A DNA stretch of 60,081 nt from Methylobacterium sp. NEAU K (GTDB lineage: Bacteria; Pseudomonadota; Alphaproteobacteria; Rhizobiales; Beijerinckiaceae). The stretch is from positions 1 to 60,081 of the forward strand of contig NZ_JAUYZJ010000033.1 in NCBI RefSeq assembly GCF_030700285.1, given 5' to 3'. The notes beneath the pieces are model-generated. The model had not been told where the DNA came from and ran no database searches. It worked only from the letters and a program-made list of their open reading frames with translations. Below, one piece after another: positions 11,534 to 21,470 of this stretch. A program made the translations under genes and the position numbers. The stretch's first letter is position 1. The number at the start of each line of letters is the position of its first letter.

Positions 11534-12220
11534 ATGTCGAATGCCTATCGCCTGCTGATCTGTGACGACGACGCGATCCTGCGCGACACCCTCACCGAGC
11601 AGCTCGACCTCTGCGAGGAGTTCACGGTGGTCACCGAGGCGAATGCCGCGGACGCGATTCGGCGGGTCGGGTCCGAGCGCATCGACCTGGCGGTGATGGA
11701 TGTCGGCCTGCCCGACCTCGACGGGCGCGAGGCGGTGCGCCGGATGCGGGCCGGCGGGTTCCGCGGCCCGGTGATCATGCTCACCGCGCAGGATTCCGAG
11801 GCGGACCACGTCGAGGGGCTGGAGGCCGGCGCCAACGACTACGTCACGAAGCCGTTCAAGTTCGGCATCCTGCTCGCCCGCATCCGCGCGCACCTGCGCA
11901 GCCACGAGGCCTCCGAGGACGCGGTGTTCCAGATCGGCCCCTACACGTTCCGGCCCGGCGCCAAGCTGCTGGTCGGCGAGCGCGGCTCGAAGCTCAAGCT
12001 CACCGAGAAGGAGACCGCGATCCTGCGCTTCCTGTACCGGGCGGGCCGGGCCGTGGTGAACCGCGACACGCTGCTCGCCGAGGTCTGGGGCTACAACGCC
12101 CACGTCACCACGCACACGCTGGAGACGCATATCTACCGCCTGCGCCAGAAGATCGAGCCGAACCCCGCCACCGCGGCGATCCTCGTCACCGAGGGCGGAG
12201 GCTACAAGCTGCTCCCCTGA
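11534..12220 (+). CDS. OmpR-type response regulator (orphan)
   Basis: The 228-residue product has a receiver domain (residues 1-120) with the acidic pair in LLICDDDAIL, the phospho-acceptor aspartate in AVMDVGLPDLDG, the switch threonine in VIMLTAQDS and the lysine in YVTKPFKFG. A winged-helix DNA-binding domain follows, with LTEKETAILRFLY, VNRDTLLAEVWG and the recognition helix THTLETHIYRLRQKI. No histidine kinase is adjacent, so its partner is encoded elsewhere. The ATG at 11534 places the receiver at the N-terminus. The next gene is a cyclic-nucleotide-binding protein, 66 bases downstream. Confidence 0.93.
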   Translation: MSNAYRLLICDDDAILRDTLTEQLDLCEEFTVVTEANAADAIRRVGSERIDLAVMDVGLPDLDGREAVRRMRAGGFRGPVIMLTAQDSEADHVEGLEAGANDYVTKPFKFGILLARIRAHLRSHEASEDAVFQIGPYTFRPGAKLLVGERGSKLKLTEKETAILRFLYRAGRAVVNRDTLLAEVWGYNAHVTTHTLETHIYRLRQKIEPNPATAAILVTEGGGYKLLP

Positions 12221-12286
12221 TCGGTTAGGGATTTGCGTGTAGGCGATCCGGCAGGCTCGCATGCGCGCAAGGGGTGAGGCGGTTCT

Positions 12287-12739
12287 TTGGGGCTCGACGA
12301 CGACATCGCGATCCTCGAGGCCGCACCGCTGTTCGGCTTCCTCGATCGGGACGCCCTGCGCCTGCTGACCTTCGCGGCCGAGCGGCGCGAGCTCGCAGAC
12401 GGCGATCTGCTGTTCGCCCGCGGCGACCCGGCCGATGGCGGCTTCGTGGTGATGTCGGGCGCGATCCGGCTCGCCCCGCGGGTCGCCGATGCCGAGCCGG
12501 TTCGGGCCGGGCGCTCGGCGCTGATCGGACAGCTCGCCCTGCTCGTGCGTGGGACCCGCCCGACGGAAGCGCGGGCGGAGGGCGCCACCGAGGTCATGCG
12601 GATCACCCCGACCCTGATGCGCCGCGTGCTGGAGGAGTTCCCCGAGGCCGCGCAGGCCGTCTATGACACCCTGGCGACCGACTTGGTCGACCTCGTGGCC
12701 GATCTCGACCGGGTGCGGGTGCTCCTGGAAGACGATTGA
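12287..12739 (+). CDS. Stand-alone cyclic-nucleotide-binding-domain protein
   Basis: The 150-residue product contains a single Crp-like cNMP-binding beta roll, seen in FLDRDALRLLTFAAERREL, LLFARGDPADGGFVVMSG and SALIGQLALL. It has no helix-turn-helix after the roll, so it is not a Crp/Fnr transcription factor. The usual phosphate-binding GE-L-A-R signature is poorly kept, so ligand binding is unsure. The TTG at 12287 follows AGGGGTGAGG. It probably belongs to a transcript with the response regulator just upstream. Confidence 0.78.
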   Translation: MGLDDDIAILEAAPLFGFLDRDALRLLTFAAERRELADGDLLFARGDPADGGFVVMSGAIRLAPRVADAEPVRAGRSALIGQLALLVRGTRPTEARAEGATEVMRITPTLMRRVLEEFPEAAQAVYDTLATDLVDLVADLDRVRVLLEDD

Positions 12740-12811
12740 AGCTGTCCCCGGGTGACAGCCCCGGTGCCCGCTTGTAAGCACGGGCTCCCGCCGCAAGAGC
12801 ATCGAACATCC

Positions 12812-13672
12812 ATGTCCCAGGCCGGCATGCCCATTTCCGACCTCGCCAAGACCATCGAGACCGCCTGGGAGGAGCGTGCCGGCATCTCGACCGCGACCCG
12901 TGGTGCCGTTCGCGAAGCGGTCGAGGAGGCACTGAACCTGCTCGATGCCGGCAAGGCCCGCGTCGCCGAGAAGAGCGGCAACCAGGACTGGGTGGTCAAC
13001 CAGTGGCTCAAGAAGGCGGTGCTGCTGTCCTTCCGCCTCAACGACATGGCGGCGATCACGGGCGGCCCCGGCGGCGCGCCCTGGTGGGACAAGGTCGCGT
13101 CGAAATTCGCCGGCTGGGGTGAGGCCGAGTTCCGGGCCGCCGGCCTGCGCGCCGTTCCGGGCTGCTTCGTCCGCCGCGGCTCCTACATCGCGCCGGGCGC
13201 CGTGCTGATGCCGAGCTTCGTCAATCTCGGCGCCTATGTCGGCGAGGGCACGATGGTCGACACCTGGGTGACGATCGGCTCCTGCGCGCAGGTGGGGAAG
13301 AACTGCCACATCTCCGGGGGCGCCGGCATCGCCGGGGTGCTGGAGCCGCTCCAGGCCAACCCGGTGATCATCGAGGACGATTGCTTCATCGGCGCCCGCG
13401 CCGAGGTGGCCGAAGGCGTCATCGTCGGCCAGGGCAGCGTGCTGTCCATGGGCGTCTATATCGGCGCCTCGACCAAGATCGTCGACCGCACCACCGGCGA
13501 GGTGATGTATGGCCGCGTGCCGCCCTATTCGGTGGTCGTCTCGGGCACGATGCCCGGCAAGGCCCTGCCGGACGGCACGCCGGGCCCGGGCCTGTACTGC
13601 GCGGTGATCGTCAAGCGGGTCGATGCGGGCACCCGGTCCAAGACCGCCATCAACGAGCTGCTCCGCACCTGA
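12812..13672 (+). CDS. dapD: 2,3,4,5-tetrahydropyridine-2,6-dicarboxylate N-succinyltransferase
   Basis: This enzyme catalyses the succinyl-CoA-dependent step of the lysine/diaminopimelate pathway. The 286-residue product matches DapD length. It has the N-terminal helical domain (ETAWEERAGISTATRGAVRE), the VVNQWLKKAVLLSFRLND segment, and the left-handed hexapeptide-repeat domain with VNLGAYVGEGTMVDTWVTIG, CHISGGAGIAGVLEP and DCFIGARAEVAEGVIVG. The ATG at 12812 matches the family start. An alpha/beta-hydrolase-like gene follows after 28 bases, probably on the same transcript. Confidence 0.96.
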   Translation: MSQAGMPISDLAKTIETAWEERAGISTATRGAVREAVEEALNLLDAGKARVAEKSGNQDWVVNQWLKKAVLLSFRLNDMAAITGGPGGAPWWDKVASKFAGWGEAEFRAAGLRAVPGCFVRRGSYIAPGAVLMPSFVNLGAYVGEGTMVDTWVTIGSCAQVGKNCHISGGAGIAGVLEPLQANPVIIEDDCFIGARAEVAEGVIVGQGSVLSMGVYIGASTKIVDRTTGEVMYGRVPPYSVVVSGTMPGKALPDGTPGPGLYCAVIVKRVDAGTRSKTAINELLRT

Positions 13673-13700
13673 TGCGTTGTGGGACTTAGGGGACGGCCCG

Positions 13701-14558
13701 GTGGAGACGACGCGGACCCTGGATCTGACGGTCGTCGGCACGGCGCTGCCGACGGTGTGCGACGTGATCGGCGACGGGCGTGACGCGCTCCTGCTGCCGG
13801 CGCTCTCGACGATCTCGGCCCGGGCCGAGATGCGCGACCTCGCCCGGCACCTCGGGGCCGGCTACCGCTGCCTCGTGCCGGACTGGCCGGGCTTCGGCGC
13901 GCGGCCGCGGACGCGGGTGCCGCTCGGTCCGGAGACGCTCCACGCCTTCCTGGACGCGCTTCTCGCCGCCGCGCCGGGGCCCTACGCCCTCGGGGTCGCG
14001 GCGGGCCACGCCGCCGGCTACCTCGTGGCCGCGGCGCGGCGACATCCCGGAACATTCGCGCGGCTGGTGCTGGTGGCGCCGACTTGGCGGGGGCCCCTGC
14101 CCACCGCGATGCCGGGGCGCGCGCACTGGTTCCCGCGCATCCGCCGGGCCGTGGAGACGCCGGTTCTCGGCGATGCGCTCTACCGGCTCAACATCAGCCC
14201 GCCGATCATCGGCCGGATGATGCGCGCCCATGTCTACGCGGACCCGGCCCACGTCACCCAGACGGTAATCCGGGCCAAGCACGCCGTGACCCGGCAGCGC
14301 AACGGCCGATTCGGCACCGCCGCCTTCGTCACCGGCGGACTCGATCCGGTGGGGAGCCGCGCCGCCTTCCTGGACCTGTTCGCGGACGGACTTCCGCCGA
14401 TCCTGGTGCTGCGGCCGGACAATGCCCCGCGCCGCTCGGGAGCCGAGATGGACGCGCTGATCGCGGGCGGCCGGGTGGCGGGCGCCCCCATTCCCGGGGC
14501 CCTGAGCCCGCACGAGGAATATCCGGGCGCCGTCGCGGCGCAGATCCGGGCGGGCTGA
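13701..14558 (+). CDS. Alpha/beta-hydrolase-fold protein lacking the serine nucleophile
   Basis: The 285-residue product follows the alpha/beta-hydrolase order: an oxyanion-side loop near LLLPALSTISARAEM, CLVPDWPGFGARPR, the nucleophile-elbow position in LGVAAGHAAGYLVAAA, RLVLVAPTWRGPLP, an acidic-residue position near LVLRPDNAPRRSG, and a histidine in LSPHEEYPGAV. The elbow reads GHAAG where active enzymes have G-x-S-x-G, so the serine appears to be alanine. The GTG at 13701 has GGGGAC upstream. It may be a non-catalytic member or use another residue. The gene follows dapD closely. Confidence 0.8.
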   Translation: METTRTLDLTVVGTALPTVCDVIGDGRDALLLPALSTISARAEMRDLARHLGAGYRCLVPDWPGFGARPRTRVPLGPETLHAFLDALLAAAPGPYALGVAAGHAAGYLVAAARRHPGTFARLVLVAPTWRGPLPTAMPGRAHWFPRIRRAVETPVLGDALYRLNISPPIIGRMMRAHVYADPAHVTQTVIRAKHAVTRQRNGRFGTAAFVTGGLDPVGSRAAFLDLFADGLPPILVLRPDNAPRRSGAEMDALIAGGRVAGAPIPGALSPHEEYPGAVAAQIRAG

Positions 14559-14833
14559 GCGCGTCAGCGCAGGCCGCCGGGGGATGTTCCGGCGGCCTCG
14601 CGGTCACGCCGCGGTCGAGGGGCTAGCCGCGGGATCCGGAGGCCGCAGCAGGAAGACCTCGGGGGTCGCGCGCCCGGCGGCGCGGGTCAACCGCCGACAC
14701 CTGCGGGCGGCGCCGGCGAGGACGGCCCTCTGGACAGCAGGATGCACCTGTGCAGGATTTTTCGGGCCGGCTGACGCGTTCCTCCGGCAGCGGGAGCGGC
14801 CCGCCCCCTTCGCCCGACACCGTTACGGATCCG

Positions 14834-15703
14834 ATGCTCCGCACCCCGTCCCTGCCGGCCCTCGCCCTCCTGATCGTCGCGGCGATCCCGGCGCGCGCCG
14901 AGGACATGCCCCGCCCTGCCCCGCCGAGCGCGCCGGCGGCGCCCTCCCTGGGGGCCGACACGCTCAAGCCGGGCAAGCCGGCGGTGAAGCCCTATCTTGC
15001 GGAGACGGCGCTCCCCGACGCCGTCCAGATCCTGCCGCCGCCGCCAGCCCACAACGCGCCCCTCGAGATGGCCGACCGGGCCGCCTTCAACGGCACCCGC
15101 AGCCTCAAGGGCAGCGCCCGCTGGGATCTCGCCGCCAACGACGTGTCGGAAGGCGCGGCTGCGGTCCTCGACAATTTCGCCTGCGTGCTCGGGACCCGGA
15201 TCGATCAGGCCCGGGTACCGGCGGTGATCAACCTCTTGGAGCGCGCCCGCCTCGACCTCGCCCGGGCGACCCGGAGCCCCAAGATCCATTACCGTCGCCT
15301 GCGCCCCTTCGTGGGCAACGAGGCGCCGATCTGCGTCCAGCGCACCCAGGCGCTCGCCGACAGCTTCAGCTATCCATCCGGCCACGCGACCCAGGGCTGG
15401 GCCTACGCGCTGATCCTGGCGTCGCTGGTGCCCGAGAAGGCCACCCCGATCCTGTCCCGCGGCCGGGCCTATGGCGAGAGCCGGGTGATCTGCGGGGTGC
15501 ATTGGCTCAGCGATGTGGCGGCCGGGCGCCTCACCGGCACCTCGGTCTTCGCCGCCCTGATGGGCGATCCGGGTTTCCGGGGCGATCTGGAGAAGGCCCG
15601 GACCGAGCTTCGGGGAGCGCTGGCCGGCGGGGGCGCACTGCCCGATCAGGCCACGTGCACCCACGAGACCGAGGCCCTGCGGGAGCCGCCGCTGGATTTC
15701 TAG
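14834..15703 (+). CDS. Class A non-specific acid phosphatase (PAP2 superfamily), secreted
   Basis: The product has 289 residues with a signal peptide (LPALALLIVAAIPARAE). All three parts of the acid phosphatase signature are present: KIHYRRLRP (K-x6-RP), PSGH in SYPSGHATQGW, and SRVICGVHWLSD (SR-x5-H-x3-D). The enzyme should release phosphate from a range of monoesters in the periplasm. The ATG at 14834 places the signal peptide at the N-terminus; the frame is open further upstream. The gene stands alone upstream of the TonB-dependent receptor. Confidence 0.92.
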   Translation: MLRTPSLPALALLIVAAIPARAEDMPRPAPPSAPAAPSLGADTLKPGKPAVKPYLAETALPDAVQILPPPPAHNAPLEMADRAAFNGTRSLKGSARWDLAANDVSEGAAAVLDNFACVLGTRIDQARVPAVINLLERARLDLARATRSPKIHYRRLRPFVGNEAPICVQRTQALADSFSYPSGHATQGWAYALILASLVPEKATPILSRGRAYGESRVICGVHWLSDVAAGRLTGTSVFAALMGDPGFRGDLEKARTELRGALAGGGALPDQATCTHETEALREPPLDF

Positions 15704-15834
15704 GCTCGAGCGGTTCCAGATTTGAACCCTTCTAAGTGTGTGATTTAAAACACGTTTTCGGCTTGATCAAGATCCCGTGACCGGAGAATCCTGAGACTCG
15801 AGCGCCGGAACGAGGGCGCCTGTCAGGGTCTCTC

Positions 15835-18078
15835 ATGTCCAAGCCGACCGCTCGCCTCGGGCTGCTCCTCGCATCCACGGCACTTGCCACCCCCATGTTG
15901 CCGCACGCTGCCGCCGCGCAGGGTGCGAACGTGCAGCTCAACGAGATCTCCGTGGAGGCTGCCGCCCCGGGACGCGCCGTCCCGGCCGGTGCCGGCTTCG
16001 GGGGCGCCAACGTCAGCAGCGGTGACGGCGACAGCGCGACCACCAGCGGCGGCGGCGGCGGCCCCTCGGGGGTCACCGGCTACACCGCCCGGGTGAGCCC
16101 AACCGCCACCAAGACCAACACGCCGCTGATCGAGACCCCGCAATCGGTCTCGGTGGTCACGCGCGAGCAGCTCAACGACCGCAACGTCCAGAGCCTCAAC
16201 GAGGCCCTGGCCTACACGCCCGGCGTGTCCAGCAACGTGTTCGGCTTCGACCCGCGATTCGACGCCTTCTACATCCGTGGATTTGACGTGACCTACAACG
16301 GCGTCTTCCGCGACGGCCTGCGGCAGACGGGAGTGGGCTTCGCGGTTCCCCGCATCGAGCCCTATGGGGCCGAGGCGGTGACGGTCCTGCGCGGGCCCGC
16401 CTCCGGCCTCTACGGCCTGGGCTCGCCGGGCGGCATCGTCGACGTGACCAGCAAGCGCCCCGTCTTCACGCGCTTCGGCGAGGTCCAGCTCCAGGCTGGA
16501 AGCTTCGAGCGGTTCCAGGGCAACTTCGACCTCGGCGGTCCGATCGAAGGGTCGGACAATACCATGGCCTACCGGCTCACCGGAATCGTCCGCCAATCGG
16601 ACACCTTCCTGCCCGGCCCCGGCGTCAGGGACGACCGGATCAATATCGCGCCCGCCTTCACCTGGAAGCCTTCGGCGGACACGACCTTCACGCTGCTCAC
16701 CGAGTTCCAGCAATCGAATCTGCCGGGCAATTCGAGCTTCTTCACCTTCCCGGGCTTCCGCGTCTCGCGGATTTACTCCGGCGACGGTGCGCTCAACAAC
16801 TACCGGACGGACCAGTACCGCATCGGCTACGCGTTCGAGCACGTGTTCTCGCCGGACCTGATCCTGCGGCAGAACTTCCGCTACACCGGCGTCAACGCCG
16901 ACTTCCCCTACGTCCAGGTCGATTCGGTCACGGGCATGAGCGCGCAGCGCTCCACCGGCCTGTTCAAGCAGTCGCTCGACGCCTTCGCGGTGGATACACA
17001 GCTCGAGGGTCATGTCCGCACCGGGCCGGTCGCCCACACGCTGCTCACGGGCCTCGACTACTACCATTACGATTTTTCGAGCCTCGCCGGGTTCGGTGCG
17101 GCCCCTGACCTCGACCTCACGACCCTGAATTACGGCCGCCAGCCGATCGTCCGGCCGGCCATCGACCGGTCGTCGCGTCAGGCGCAGGATCAGGTCGGTC
17201 TCTACGTTCAGGAACAGGCGAAATGGGGCCGGCTCGTGCTCACGCTGACCGGACGACAGGATTGGGTCGCCTCGGACACGAGCAGCGTCACCCGGGGCGT
17301 CGCATCCGGAGTGCAGAGCCAGAACGACGGCCGATTCACCTACCGGGCCGGCCTGAATTACGCGTTGGCGCCCGGTCTCGTGCCCTACGCGAGCTACGCC
17401 ACGACCTTTACCCCTCAGGTCGGCGTCAACGTCGTCACGGGTCGTCCGTACAAAGCCGCCACCGGTGACCAGCTGGAAGCCGGCGTGAAGTACCTGATCC
17501 CCGGCACCAATATCAGCGCCGCCATTGCGGGTTTCGACATCAACCAGTCCAGCATCCTGCGTCAGGATCCCACGAACTTCGCCAATACGGTGCCAACCGG
17601 CGCGGTCAATTCGCGCGGCTTCGAAATGGAGGCAACGGCGAACTTCGCCCCGGGCACCAACCTGACGGTCGCCTACACCCATCTCGACTTCCGATTCGTC
17701 AGGCAGACCTCGGTTTATACGGGCGCTGCGATTGACGGGAACAGTCTCTCGGGCATCCCGGGCGACACCTTCACGTCCTTCCTGAGCTACCTGTTTCCGC
17801 CCTCCTCACCGCTGCGGGGCCTGACGATCGGAGGCGGCATCAGAGTCAATGCCAACAGCTTCGCCGATGACGAGAACACTGTCCGCAACCCGACCGTGAC
17901 CCTGTTCGACGCACTCGTGGCCTACGATTTCGCGGCACTCGATCCGAAATACAAAGGCTTCCGTGCCCAGATCAATGCGTTCAACATCTTTGACCGCGAC
18001 TATACGAATTGCCAGGCCGGTCTGTGCTACCGCGGCGCCCCGGCCACGGTCATCGGCAGCCTGATCTACCGCTGGTAG
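15835..18078 (+). CDS. TonB-dependent siderophore receptor
   Basis: This outer-membrane receptor should import a ferric siderophore with energy from TonB. The 747-residue product starts with a signal peptide (LGLLLASTALATPMLPHAAAAQ), followed by a TonB-box-like LNEISVEA and a plug domain (ETPQSVSVVTREQLNDRNVQ, YIRGFDVTYNGVFRDGLR, VTVLRGPASGLYGLGSPGG). The 22-stranded barrel ends in the aromatic terminus IYRW. It has no N-terminal signalling (STN) domain, so it is a plain receptor of the FhuA/FoxA type and not a transducer. No siderophore synthesis or ABC importer gene lies nearby. Confidence 0.93.
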   Translation: MSKPTARLGLLLASTALATPMLPHAAAAQGANVQLNEISVEAAAPGRAVPAGAGFGGANVSSGDGDSATTSGGGGGPSGVTGYTARVSPTATKTNTPLIETPQSVSVVTREQLNDRNVQSLNEALAYTPGVSSNVFGFDPRFDAFYIRGFDVTYNGVFRDGLRQTGVGFAVPRIEPYGAEAVTVLRGPASGLYGLGSPGGIVDVTSKRPVFTRFGEVQLQAGSFERFQGNFDLGGPIEGSDNTMAYRLTGIVRQSDTFLPGPGVRDDRINIAPAFTWKPSADTTFTLLTEFQQSNLPGNSSFFTFPGFRVSRIYSGDGALNNYRTDQYRIGYAFEHVFSPDLILRQNFRYTGVNADFPYVQVDSVTGMSAQRSTGLFKQSLDAFAVDTQLEGHVRTGPVAHTLLTGLDYYHYDFSSLAGFGAAPDLDLTTLNYGRQPIVRPAIDRSSRQAQDQVGLYVQEQAKWGRLVLTLTGRQDWVASDTSSVTRGVASGVQSQNDGRFTYRAGLNYALAPGLVPYASYATTFTPQVGVNVVTGRPYKAATGDQLEAGVKYLIPGTNISAAIAGFDINQSSILRQDPTNFANTVPTGAVNSRGFEMEATANFAPGTNLTVAYTHLDFRFVRQTSVYTGAAIDGNSLSGIPGDTFTSFLSYLFPPSSPLRGLTIGGGIRVNANSFADDENTVRNPTVTLFDALVAYDFAALDPKYKGFRAQINAFNIFDRDYTNCQAGLCYRGAPATVIGSLIYRW

Positions 18079-18091
18079 GCGTCCCGCTGGC

Positions 18092-18286
18092 GTGGGCCGG
18101 CATGCTGTTCGACCTGCTGCTGCTCTGCTGCATGTCGCGGTGCCGGCGGCGGCCCTCCCCACCGGGACCGGCCCGCTCATGCTGGCGGCGTTCGACCGCC
18201 GGGAGGCCGACCCGACCGCAAGGGTGGTGCTGGTCTCGACCGTACTGTCGATCCTCACGGTCTCGAGCTTTCGGGCGACAGTCTGA
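18092..18286 (+). pseudogene. C-terminal remnant of an AEC-family (auxin efflux carrier type) permease
   Basis: The frame encodes PAAALPTGTGPLMLAAF followed about 8 residues later by ARVVLVSTVLSILTVSSF. This pattern resembles the last two helices of AEC permeases, which typically end in a LPTGTGPFMLA-type loop and a STVLSVLTLS-type helix. No upstream part of the carrier is present, because the TonB receptor ends only 14 bases before. I infer a decayed gene. The identification rests on remembered family patterns. Confidence 0.45.
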
Positions 18287-18371
18287 AACAGCACGACCAC
18301 GCTCTCGCCGCAGAGGAATCGTAACGGTTGCCGCATAGCCTCATGGCGCGGCCCTCCGGGTCCGCGCTAGA

Positions 18372-18953
18372 GTGAAATCCGACGAAGCGGGGCGGAACAG
18401 CGGCGTGATGGTGGGTTCGGGAGTCTCGGTTGCACGGCGGATCGGCCGCCTCGCCTGCGTGGCCGGCCTGGCGCTGAACCTGTCGGCCTGCTTCCGGCCG
18501 CTCTACGGGCCGACCGCCTCGGGCGAGACCGTGCAGGCGCTGCTCGCCTCGGTACAGGTCGACGACGTCGCGATGGCGCAAGGCCAGGAGCGGCTGGGGC
18601 ACTACCTGCGCAGCGAGCTGGTCTTCGACCTCGACGGGTCGGGTCACCCGGCGAGCAAGCGCTACCGGCTGAAGCTCTCGGGCTCCGAGATCGTGCAGAC
18701 CCCGATCGTCTCCTCCACCACCGGCCGCGCCGAGGCCGGCACGCTGGTCGCCAACATCAAGTACAGCCTCGAGGACATGGCCGGCACGAAGGTCTACACG
18801 GAGGGCGTGGCCACCTCGACGGCGACCTATGACCGGTCGGTCCAGCGCTTCGCCAGCCAGCGGGCGGCCCGGGACGCTGAGATCCGTCTGGCCAGCGTCC
18901 TCTCCGACCAGATCAAGACCCGCCTCGCGGCCGTGCTCTCGACCAAGCCGTGA
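18372..18953 (+). CDS. lptE: LPS-assembly lipoprotein LptE
   Basis: LptE plugs the LptD barrel and helps insert lipopolysaccharide into the outer membrane. The 193-residue product has a lipoprotein signal with the lipobox LSAC (about residue 40 from the GTG start), followed by FRPLYGPTASGETVQ, typical of alphaproteobacterial LptE. The body contains YLRSELVFDL and YRLKLSGSEIVQ. The start is GTG at 18372 or, more likely for a signal peptide, ATG at 18408. holA begins 7 bases after the stop, the usual lptE-holA arrangement. Confidence 0.9.
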   Translation: MKSDEAGRNSGVMVGSGVSVARRIGRLACVAGLALNLSACFRPLYGPTASGETVQALLASVQVDDVAMAQGQERLGHYLRSELVFDLDGSGHPASKRYRLKLSGSEIVQTPIVSSTTGRAEAGTLVANIKYSLEDMAGTKVYTEGVATSTATYDRSVQRFASQRAARDAEIRLASVLSDQIKTRLAAVLSTKP

Positions 18954-18960
18954 GCCCGAT

Positions 18961-20004
18961 TTGACGACGGTCAAGGCCGGCGAGATCGAGGGGCTGATCC
19001 GGCGCGGGCCCGATCCGCGCGTCCCGGTGATCCTCGTCTACGGGCCGGATACCGGCTTGGTGACCGAGCGCGCCCGCAAGCTCGCCGAGGACTTCGTCAC
19101 CGACCCGACCGACCCCTTCGCCCTGGTGCGGATCGACGGCGACGCGCTCGCCTCCGACCCGGGCCGGCTCTGCGACGAGGCCGGGACCCTGGGCCTGTTC
19201 GGCGGGCGCCGGTCGATCTGGGTGCGGCCGGGCAGCCGCAACTACGCGCCCGCCGTCGAGGCCGTGCTGGGCGCGGAGGTCGCGGACGCCCGCATCGTCG
19301 TGGAGGCCGGGGATCTCGCCAAGAACAACCCGCTGCGCACCCTGTGCGAGCGCTCACCCCGGGCCCTGGCGATCCCCTGCTACGCGGACGACGCGCGCAC
19401 GCTTTCGGACCTGATCGAGCGGACCCTGCAGGAACGCGGTCTGCGCATCGACCGGGCGGCCCGGGAGGTTCTGACCCGCAGCCTCGGCGGCGACCGGCGC
19501 GCGAGCCTGATGGAGATCGAGAAGCTCGCCCTCTACGCGGCGGGGGAGGGGCCGGAACAGGGCATCGTGACCCTGGACCATGTCGAGGCGGTGACCAGCG
19601 ACGTGGCCGCGAGCGTCCTCAACACCCTGATCGACGCGGCCTTCGACGGGCGCCGGGAGGCGGTCGAGCGCGACTACCGGCGGTTCCGGCACGAGGGGCT
19701 GGACCCCGGGGTCGTCCTCGGATCGGCCTTGCGGCACGCGCTGACGCTGCTGACGACCCGCCTCGACAACCCTGACAAGACACCGTCCCTGATGGCGGCC
19801 ACGTGGCGGGGCCTGCATTTCAAGCGCAAGGCCAGCATCGAGGGGCAGCTCGGCTCCTGGCCGCCCGGCACCTTGCGGCAGGCCGTGGCGGCCTTGCAGG
19901 AGGCGATCCTGGCCTGTCGGCGCGCCGACCCGGAACTGGCCCATGCGCTGGCTTCCGCGGCGCTGCTGCGGGTCGCCGAGGCGGGTGCACGCCGGCGGCG
20001 CTAG
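18961..20004 (+). CDS. holA: DNA polymerase III, delta subunit
   Basis: HolA is the clamp-loader wrench that opens the beta sliding clamp. The 347-residue product has the family's N-terminal ATPase-like fold (VPVILVYGPDTGLVTERARK), LGLFGGRRSIWVRPG, the middle domain RTLSDLIERTLQERGLRID, and the C-terminal collar domain (DVAASVLNTLIDAAFDGRR). A TTG at 18961 was chosen because it follows the lptE stop by 7 bases and keeps the family's N-terminus. The gene converges on parB. Confidence 0.92.
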   Translation: MTTVKAGEIEGLIRRGPDPRVPVILVYGPDTGLVTERARKLAEDFVTDPTDPFALVRIDGDALASDPGRLCDEAGTLGLFGGRRSIWVRPGSRNYAPAVEAVLGAEVADARIVVEAGDLAKNNPLRTLCERSPRALAIPCYADDARTLSDLIERTLQERGLRIDRAAREVLTRSLGGDRRASLMEIEKLALYAAGEGPEQGIVTLDHVEAVTSDVAASVLNTLIDAAFDGRREAVERDYRRFRHEGLDPGVVLGSALRHALTLLTTRLDNPDKTPSLMAATWRGLHFKRKASIEGQLGSWPPGTLRQAVAALQEAILACRRADPELAHALASAALLRVAEAGARRRR

Positions 20005-20151
20005 GATGCCGGCCCGGAAGGGGGCCTCTCGATTCCAGAAGACGGCGATGCGCAGGAACACCTGAGCACATCGTCGGGCTGCGGGATCCGGGGCATGCGC
20101 GCGGGGGATCGCCAGTGCGCTCGGGCTACCCGATTCCTACGCTCGCCGGTC

Positions 20152-20187
20152 GACGCGCTCGGCCGATCGTCCCGCGCCGTCATCGCG
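20152..20187. repeat. Dispersed intergenic repeat, copy 1
   Basis: Thirty-six bases here are identical to 28365-28400. The repeat starts GACGCGCTCGGCC and ends CGCCGTCATCGCG. Both copies lie just downstream of plus-strand genes. The following AGCCAAGCGACCCAGGG resembles the GCGAAGCGA(C/T)CCAGG tails of repeats common in Rhizobiales. Confidence 0.75.
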
Positions 20188-20423
20188 CGCAGCCAAGCGA
20201 CCCAGGGACACGCCCCCTGCCGCAACCGCGTGAAGCCCTGAATGGCTCTGCTACGCGCCCGAAGACGATGACGGGCGCCGCTAATCCTTCAACTGGAAGC
20301 TGTATCCCGCTTTGGGTTTCAGGTCGTTCCCGGCTGGAAGGCAGGCCCACGCCGGAGATGGCACGCACTCACCGTCCCATCCGCAGGGGAGGGGCCCCCG
20401 ACGGGGTTCGGGGAGGGGGCGCA

Positions 20424-20445
20424 TCGCGACCACACTGGGTCGCGA
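20424..20445 (-). terminator. Hairpin downstream of parB
   Basis: TCGCGACC (20424-20431) and GGTCGCGA (20438-20445) form a perfect 8-base stem with a six-base loop. It lies about 70 bases past the parB stop in the direction of parB transcription. No clear T-run follows. Confidence 0.45.
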
Positions 20446-20512
20446 CACAGACCTTCTGTGCTCGAGAAGGACAACCGCCACGGCCGGCGACGGCCGGACA
20501 TCCGGCAGCCTC

Positions 20513-21412
<900 letters not shown>

Positions 21413-21470
21413 TGCCACCCGTGTTACGCTCCGCACTCGATCCCTCTGACTGGACGAGGGATCACAAGAA

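Larger units (their letters stand above)
20005..20512. other. Intergenic stretch between holA and parB
   Basis: The flanking genes converge over about 500 bases. The stretch holds a 36-base dispersed repeat (20152-20187) with a downstream AGCGACCCAGGG-type extension, and a hairpin at 20424-20445. Open frames look non-coding and I see no RNA gene. Confidence 0.55.

Noticed and set aside
11519..13741. A 740-codon minus-strand frame across the response regulator, cNMP and dapD genes
   Set aside because: Three convincing plus-strand genes cover the same interval.
15704..15834. A cobalamin riboswitch before the TonB receptor
   Set aside because: The interval is only 131 bases and lacks the B12-box GCCACTG; the receptor is of the siderophore type.
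15823..17682. A 619-codon minus-strand frame across the TonB receptor
   Set aside because: The receptor on the plus strand has signal peptide, plug and barrel motifs; the minus frame is its shadow.
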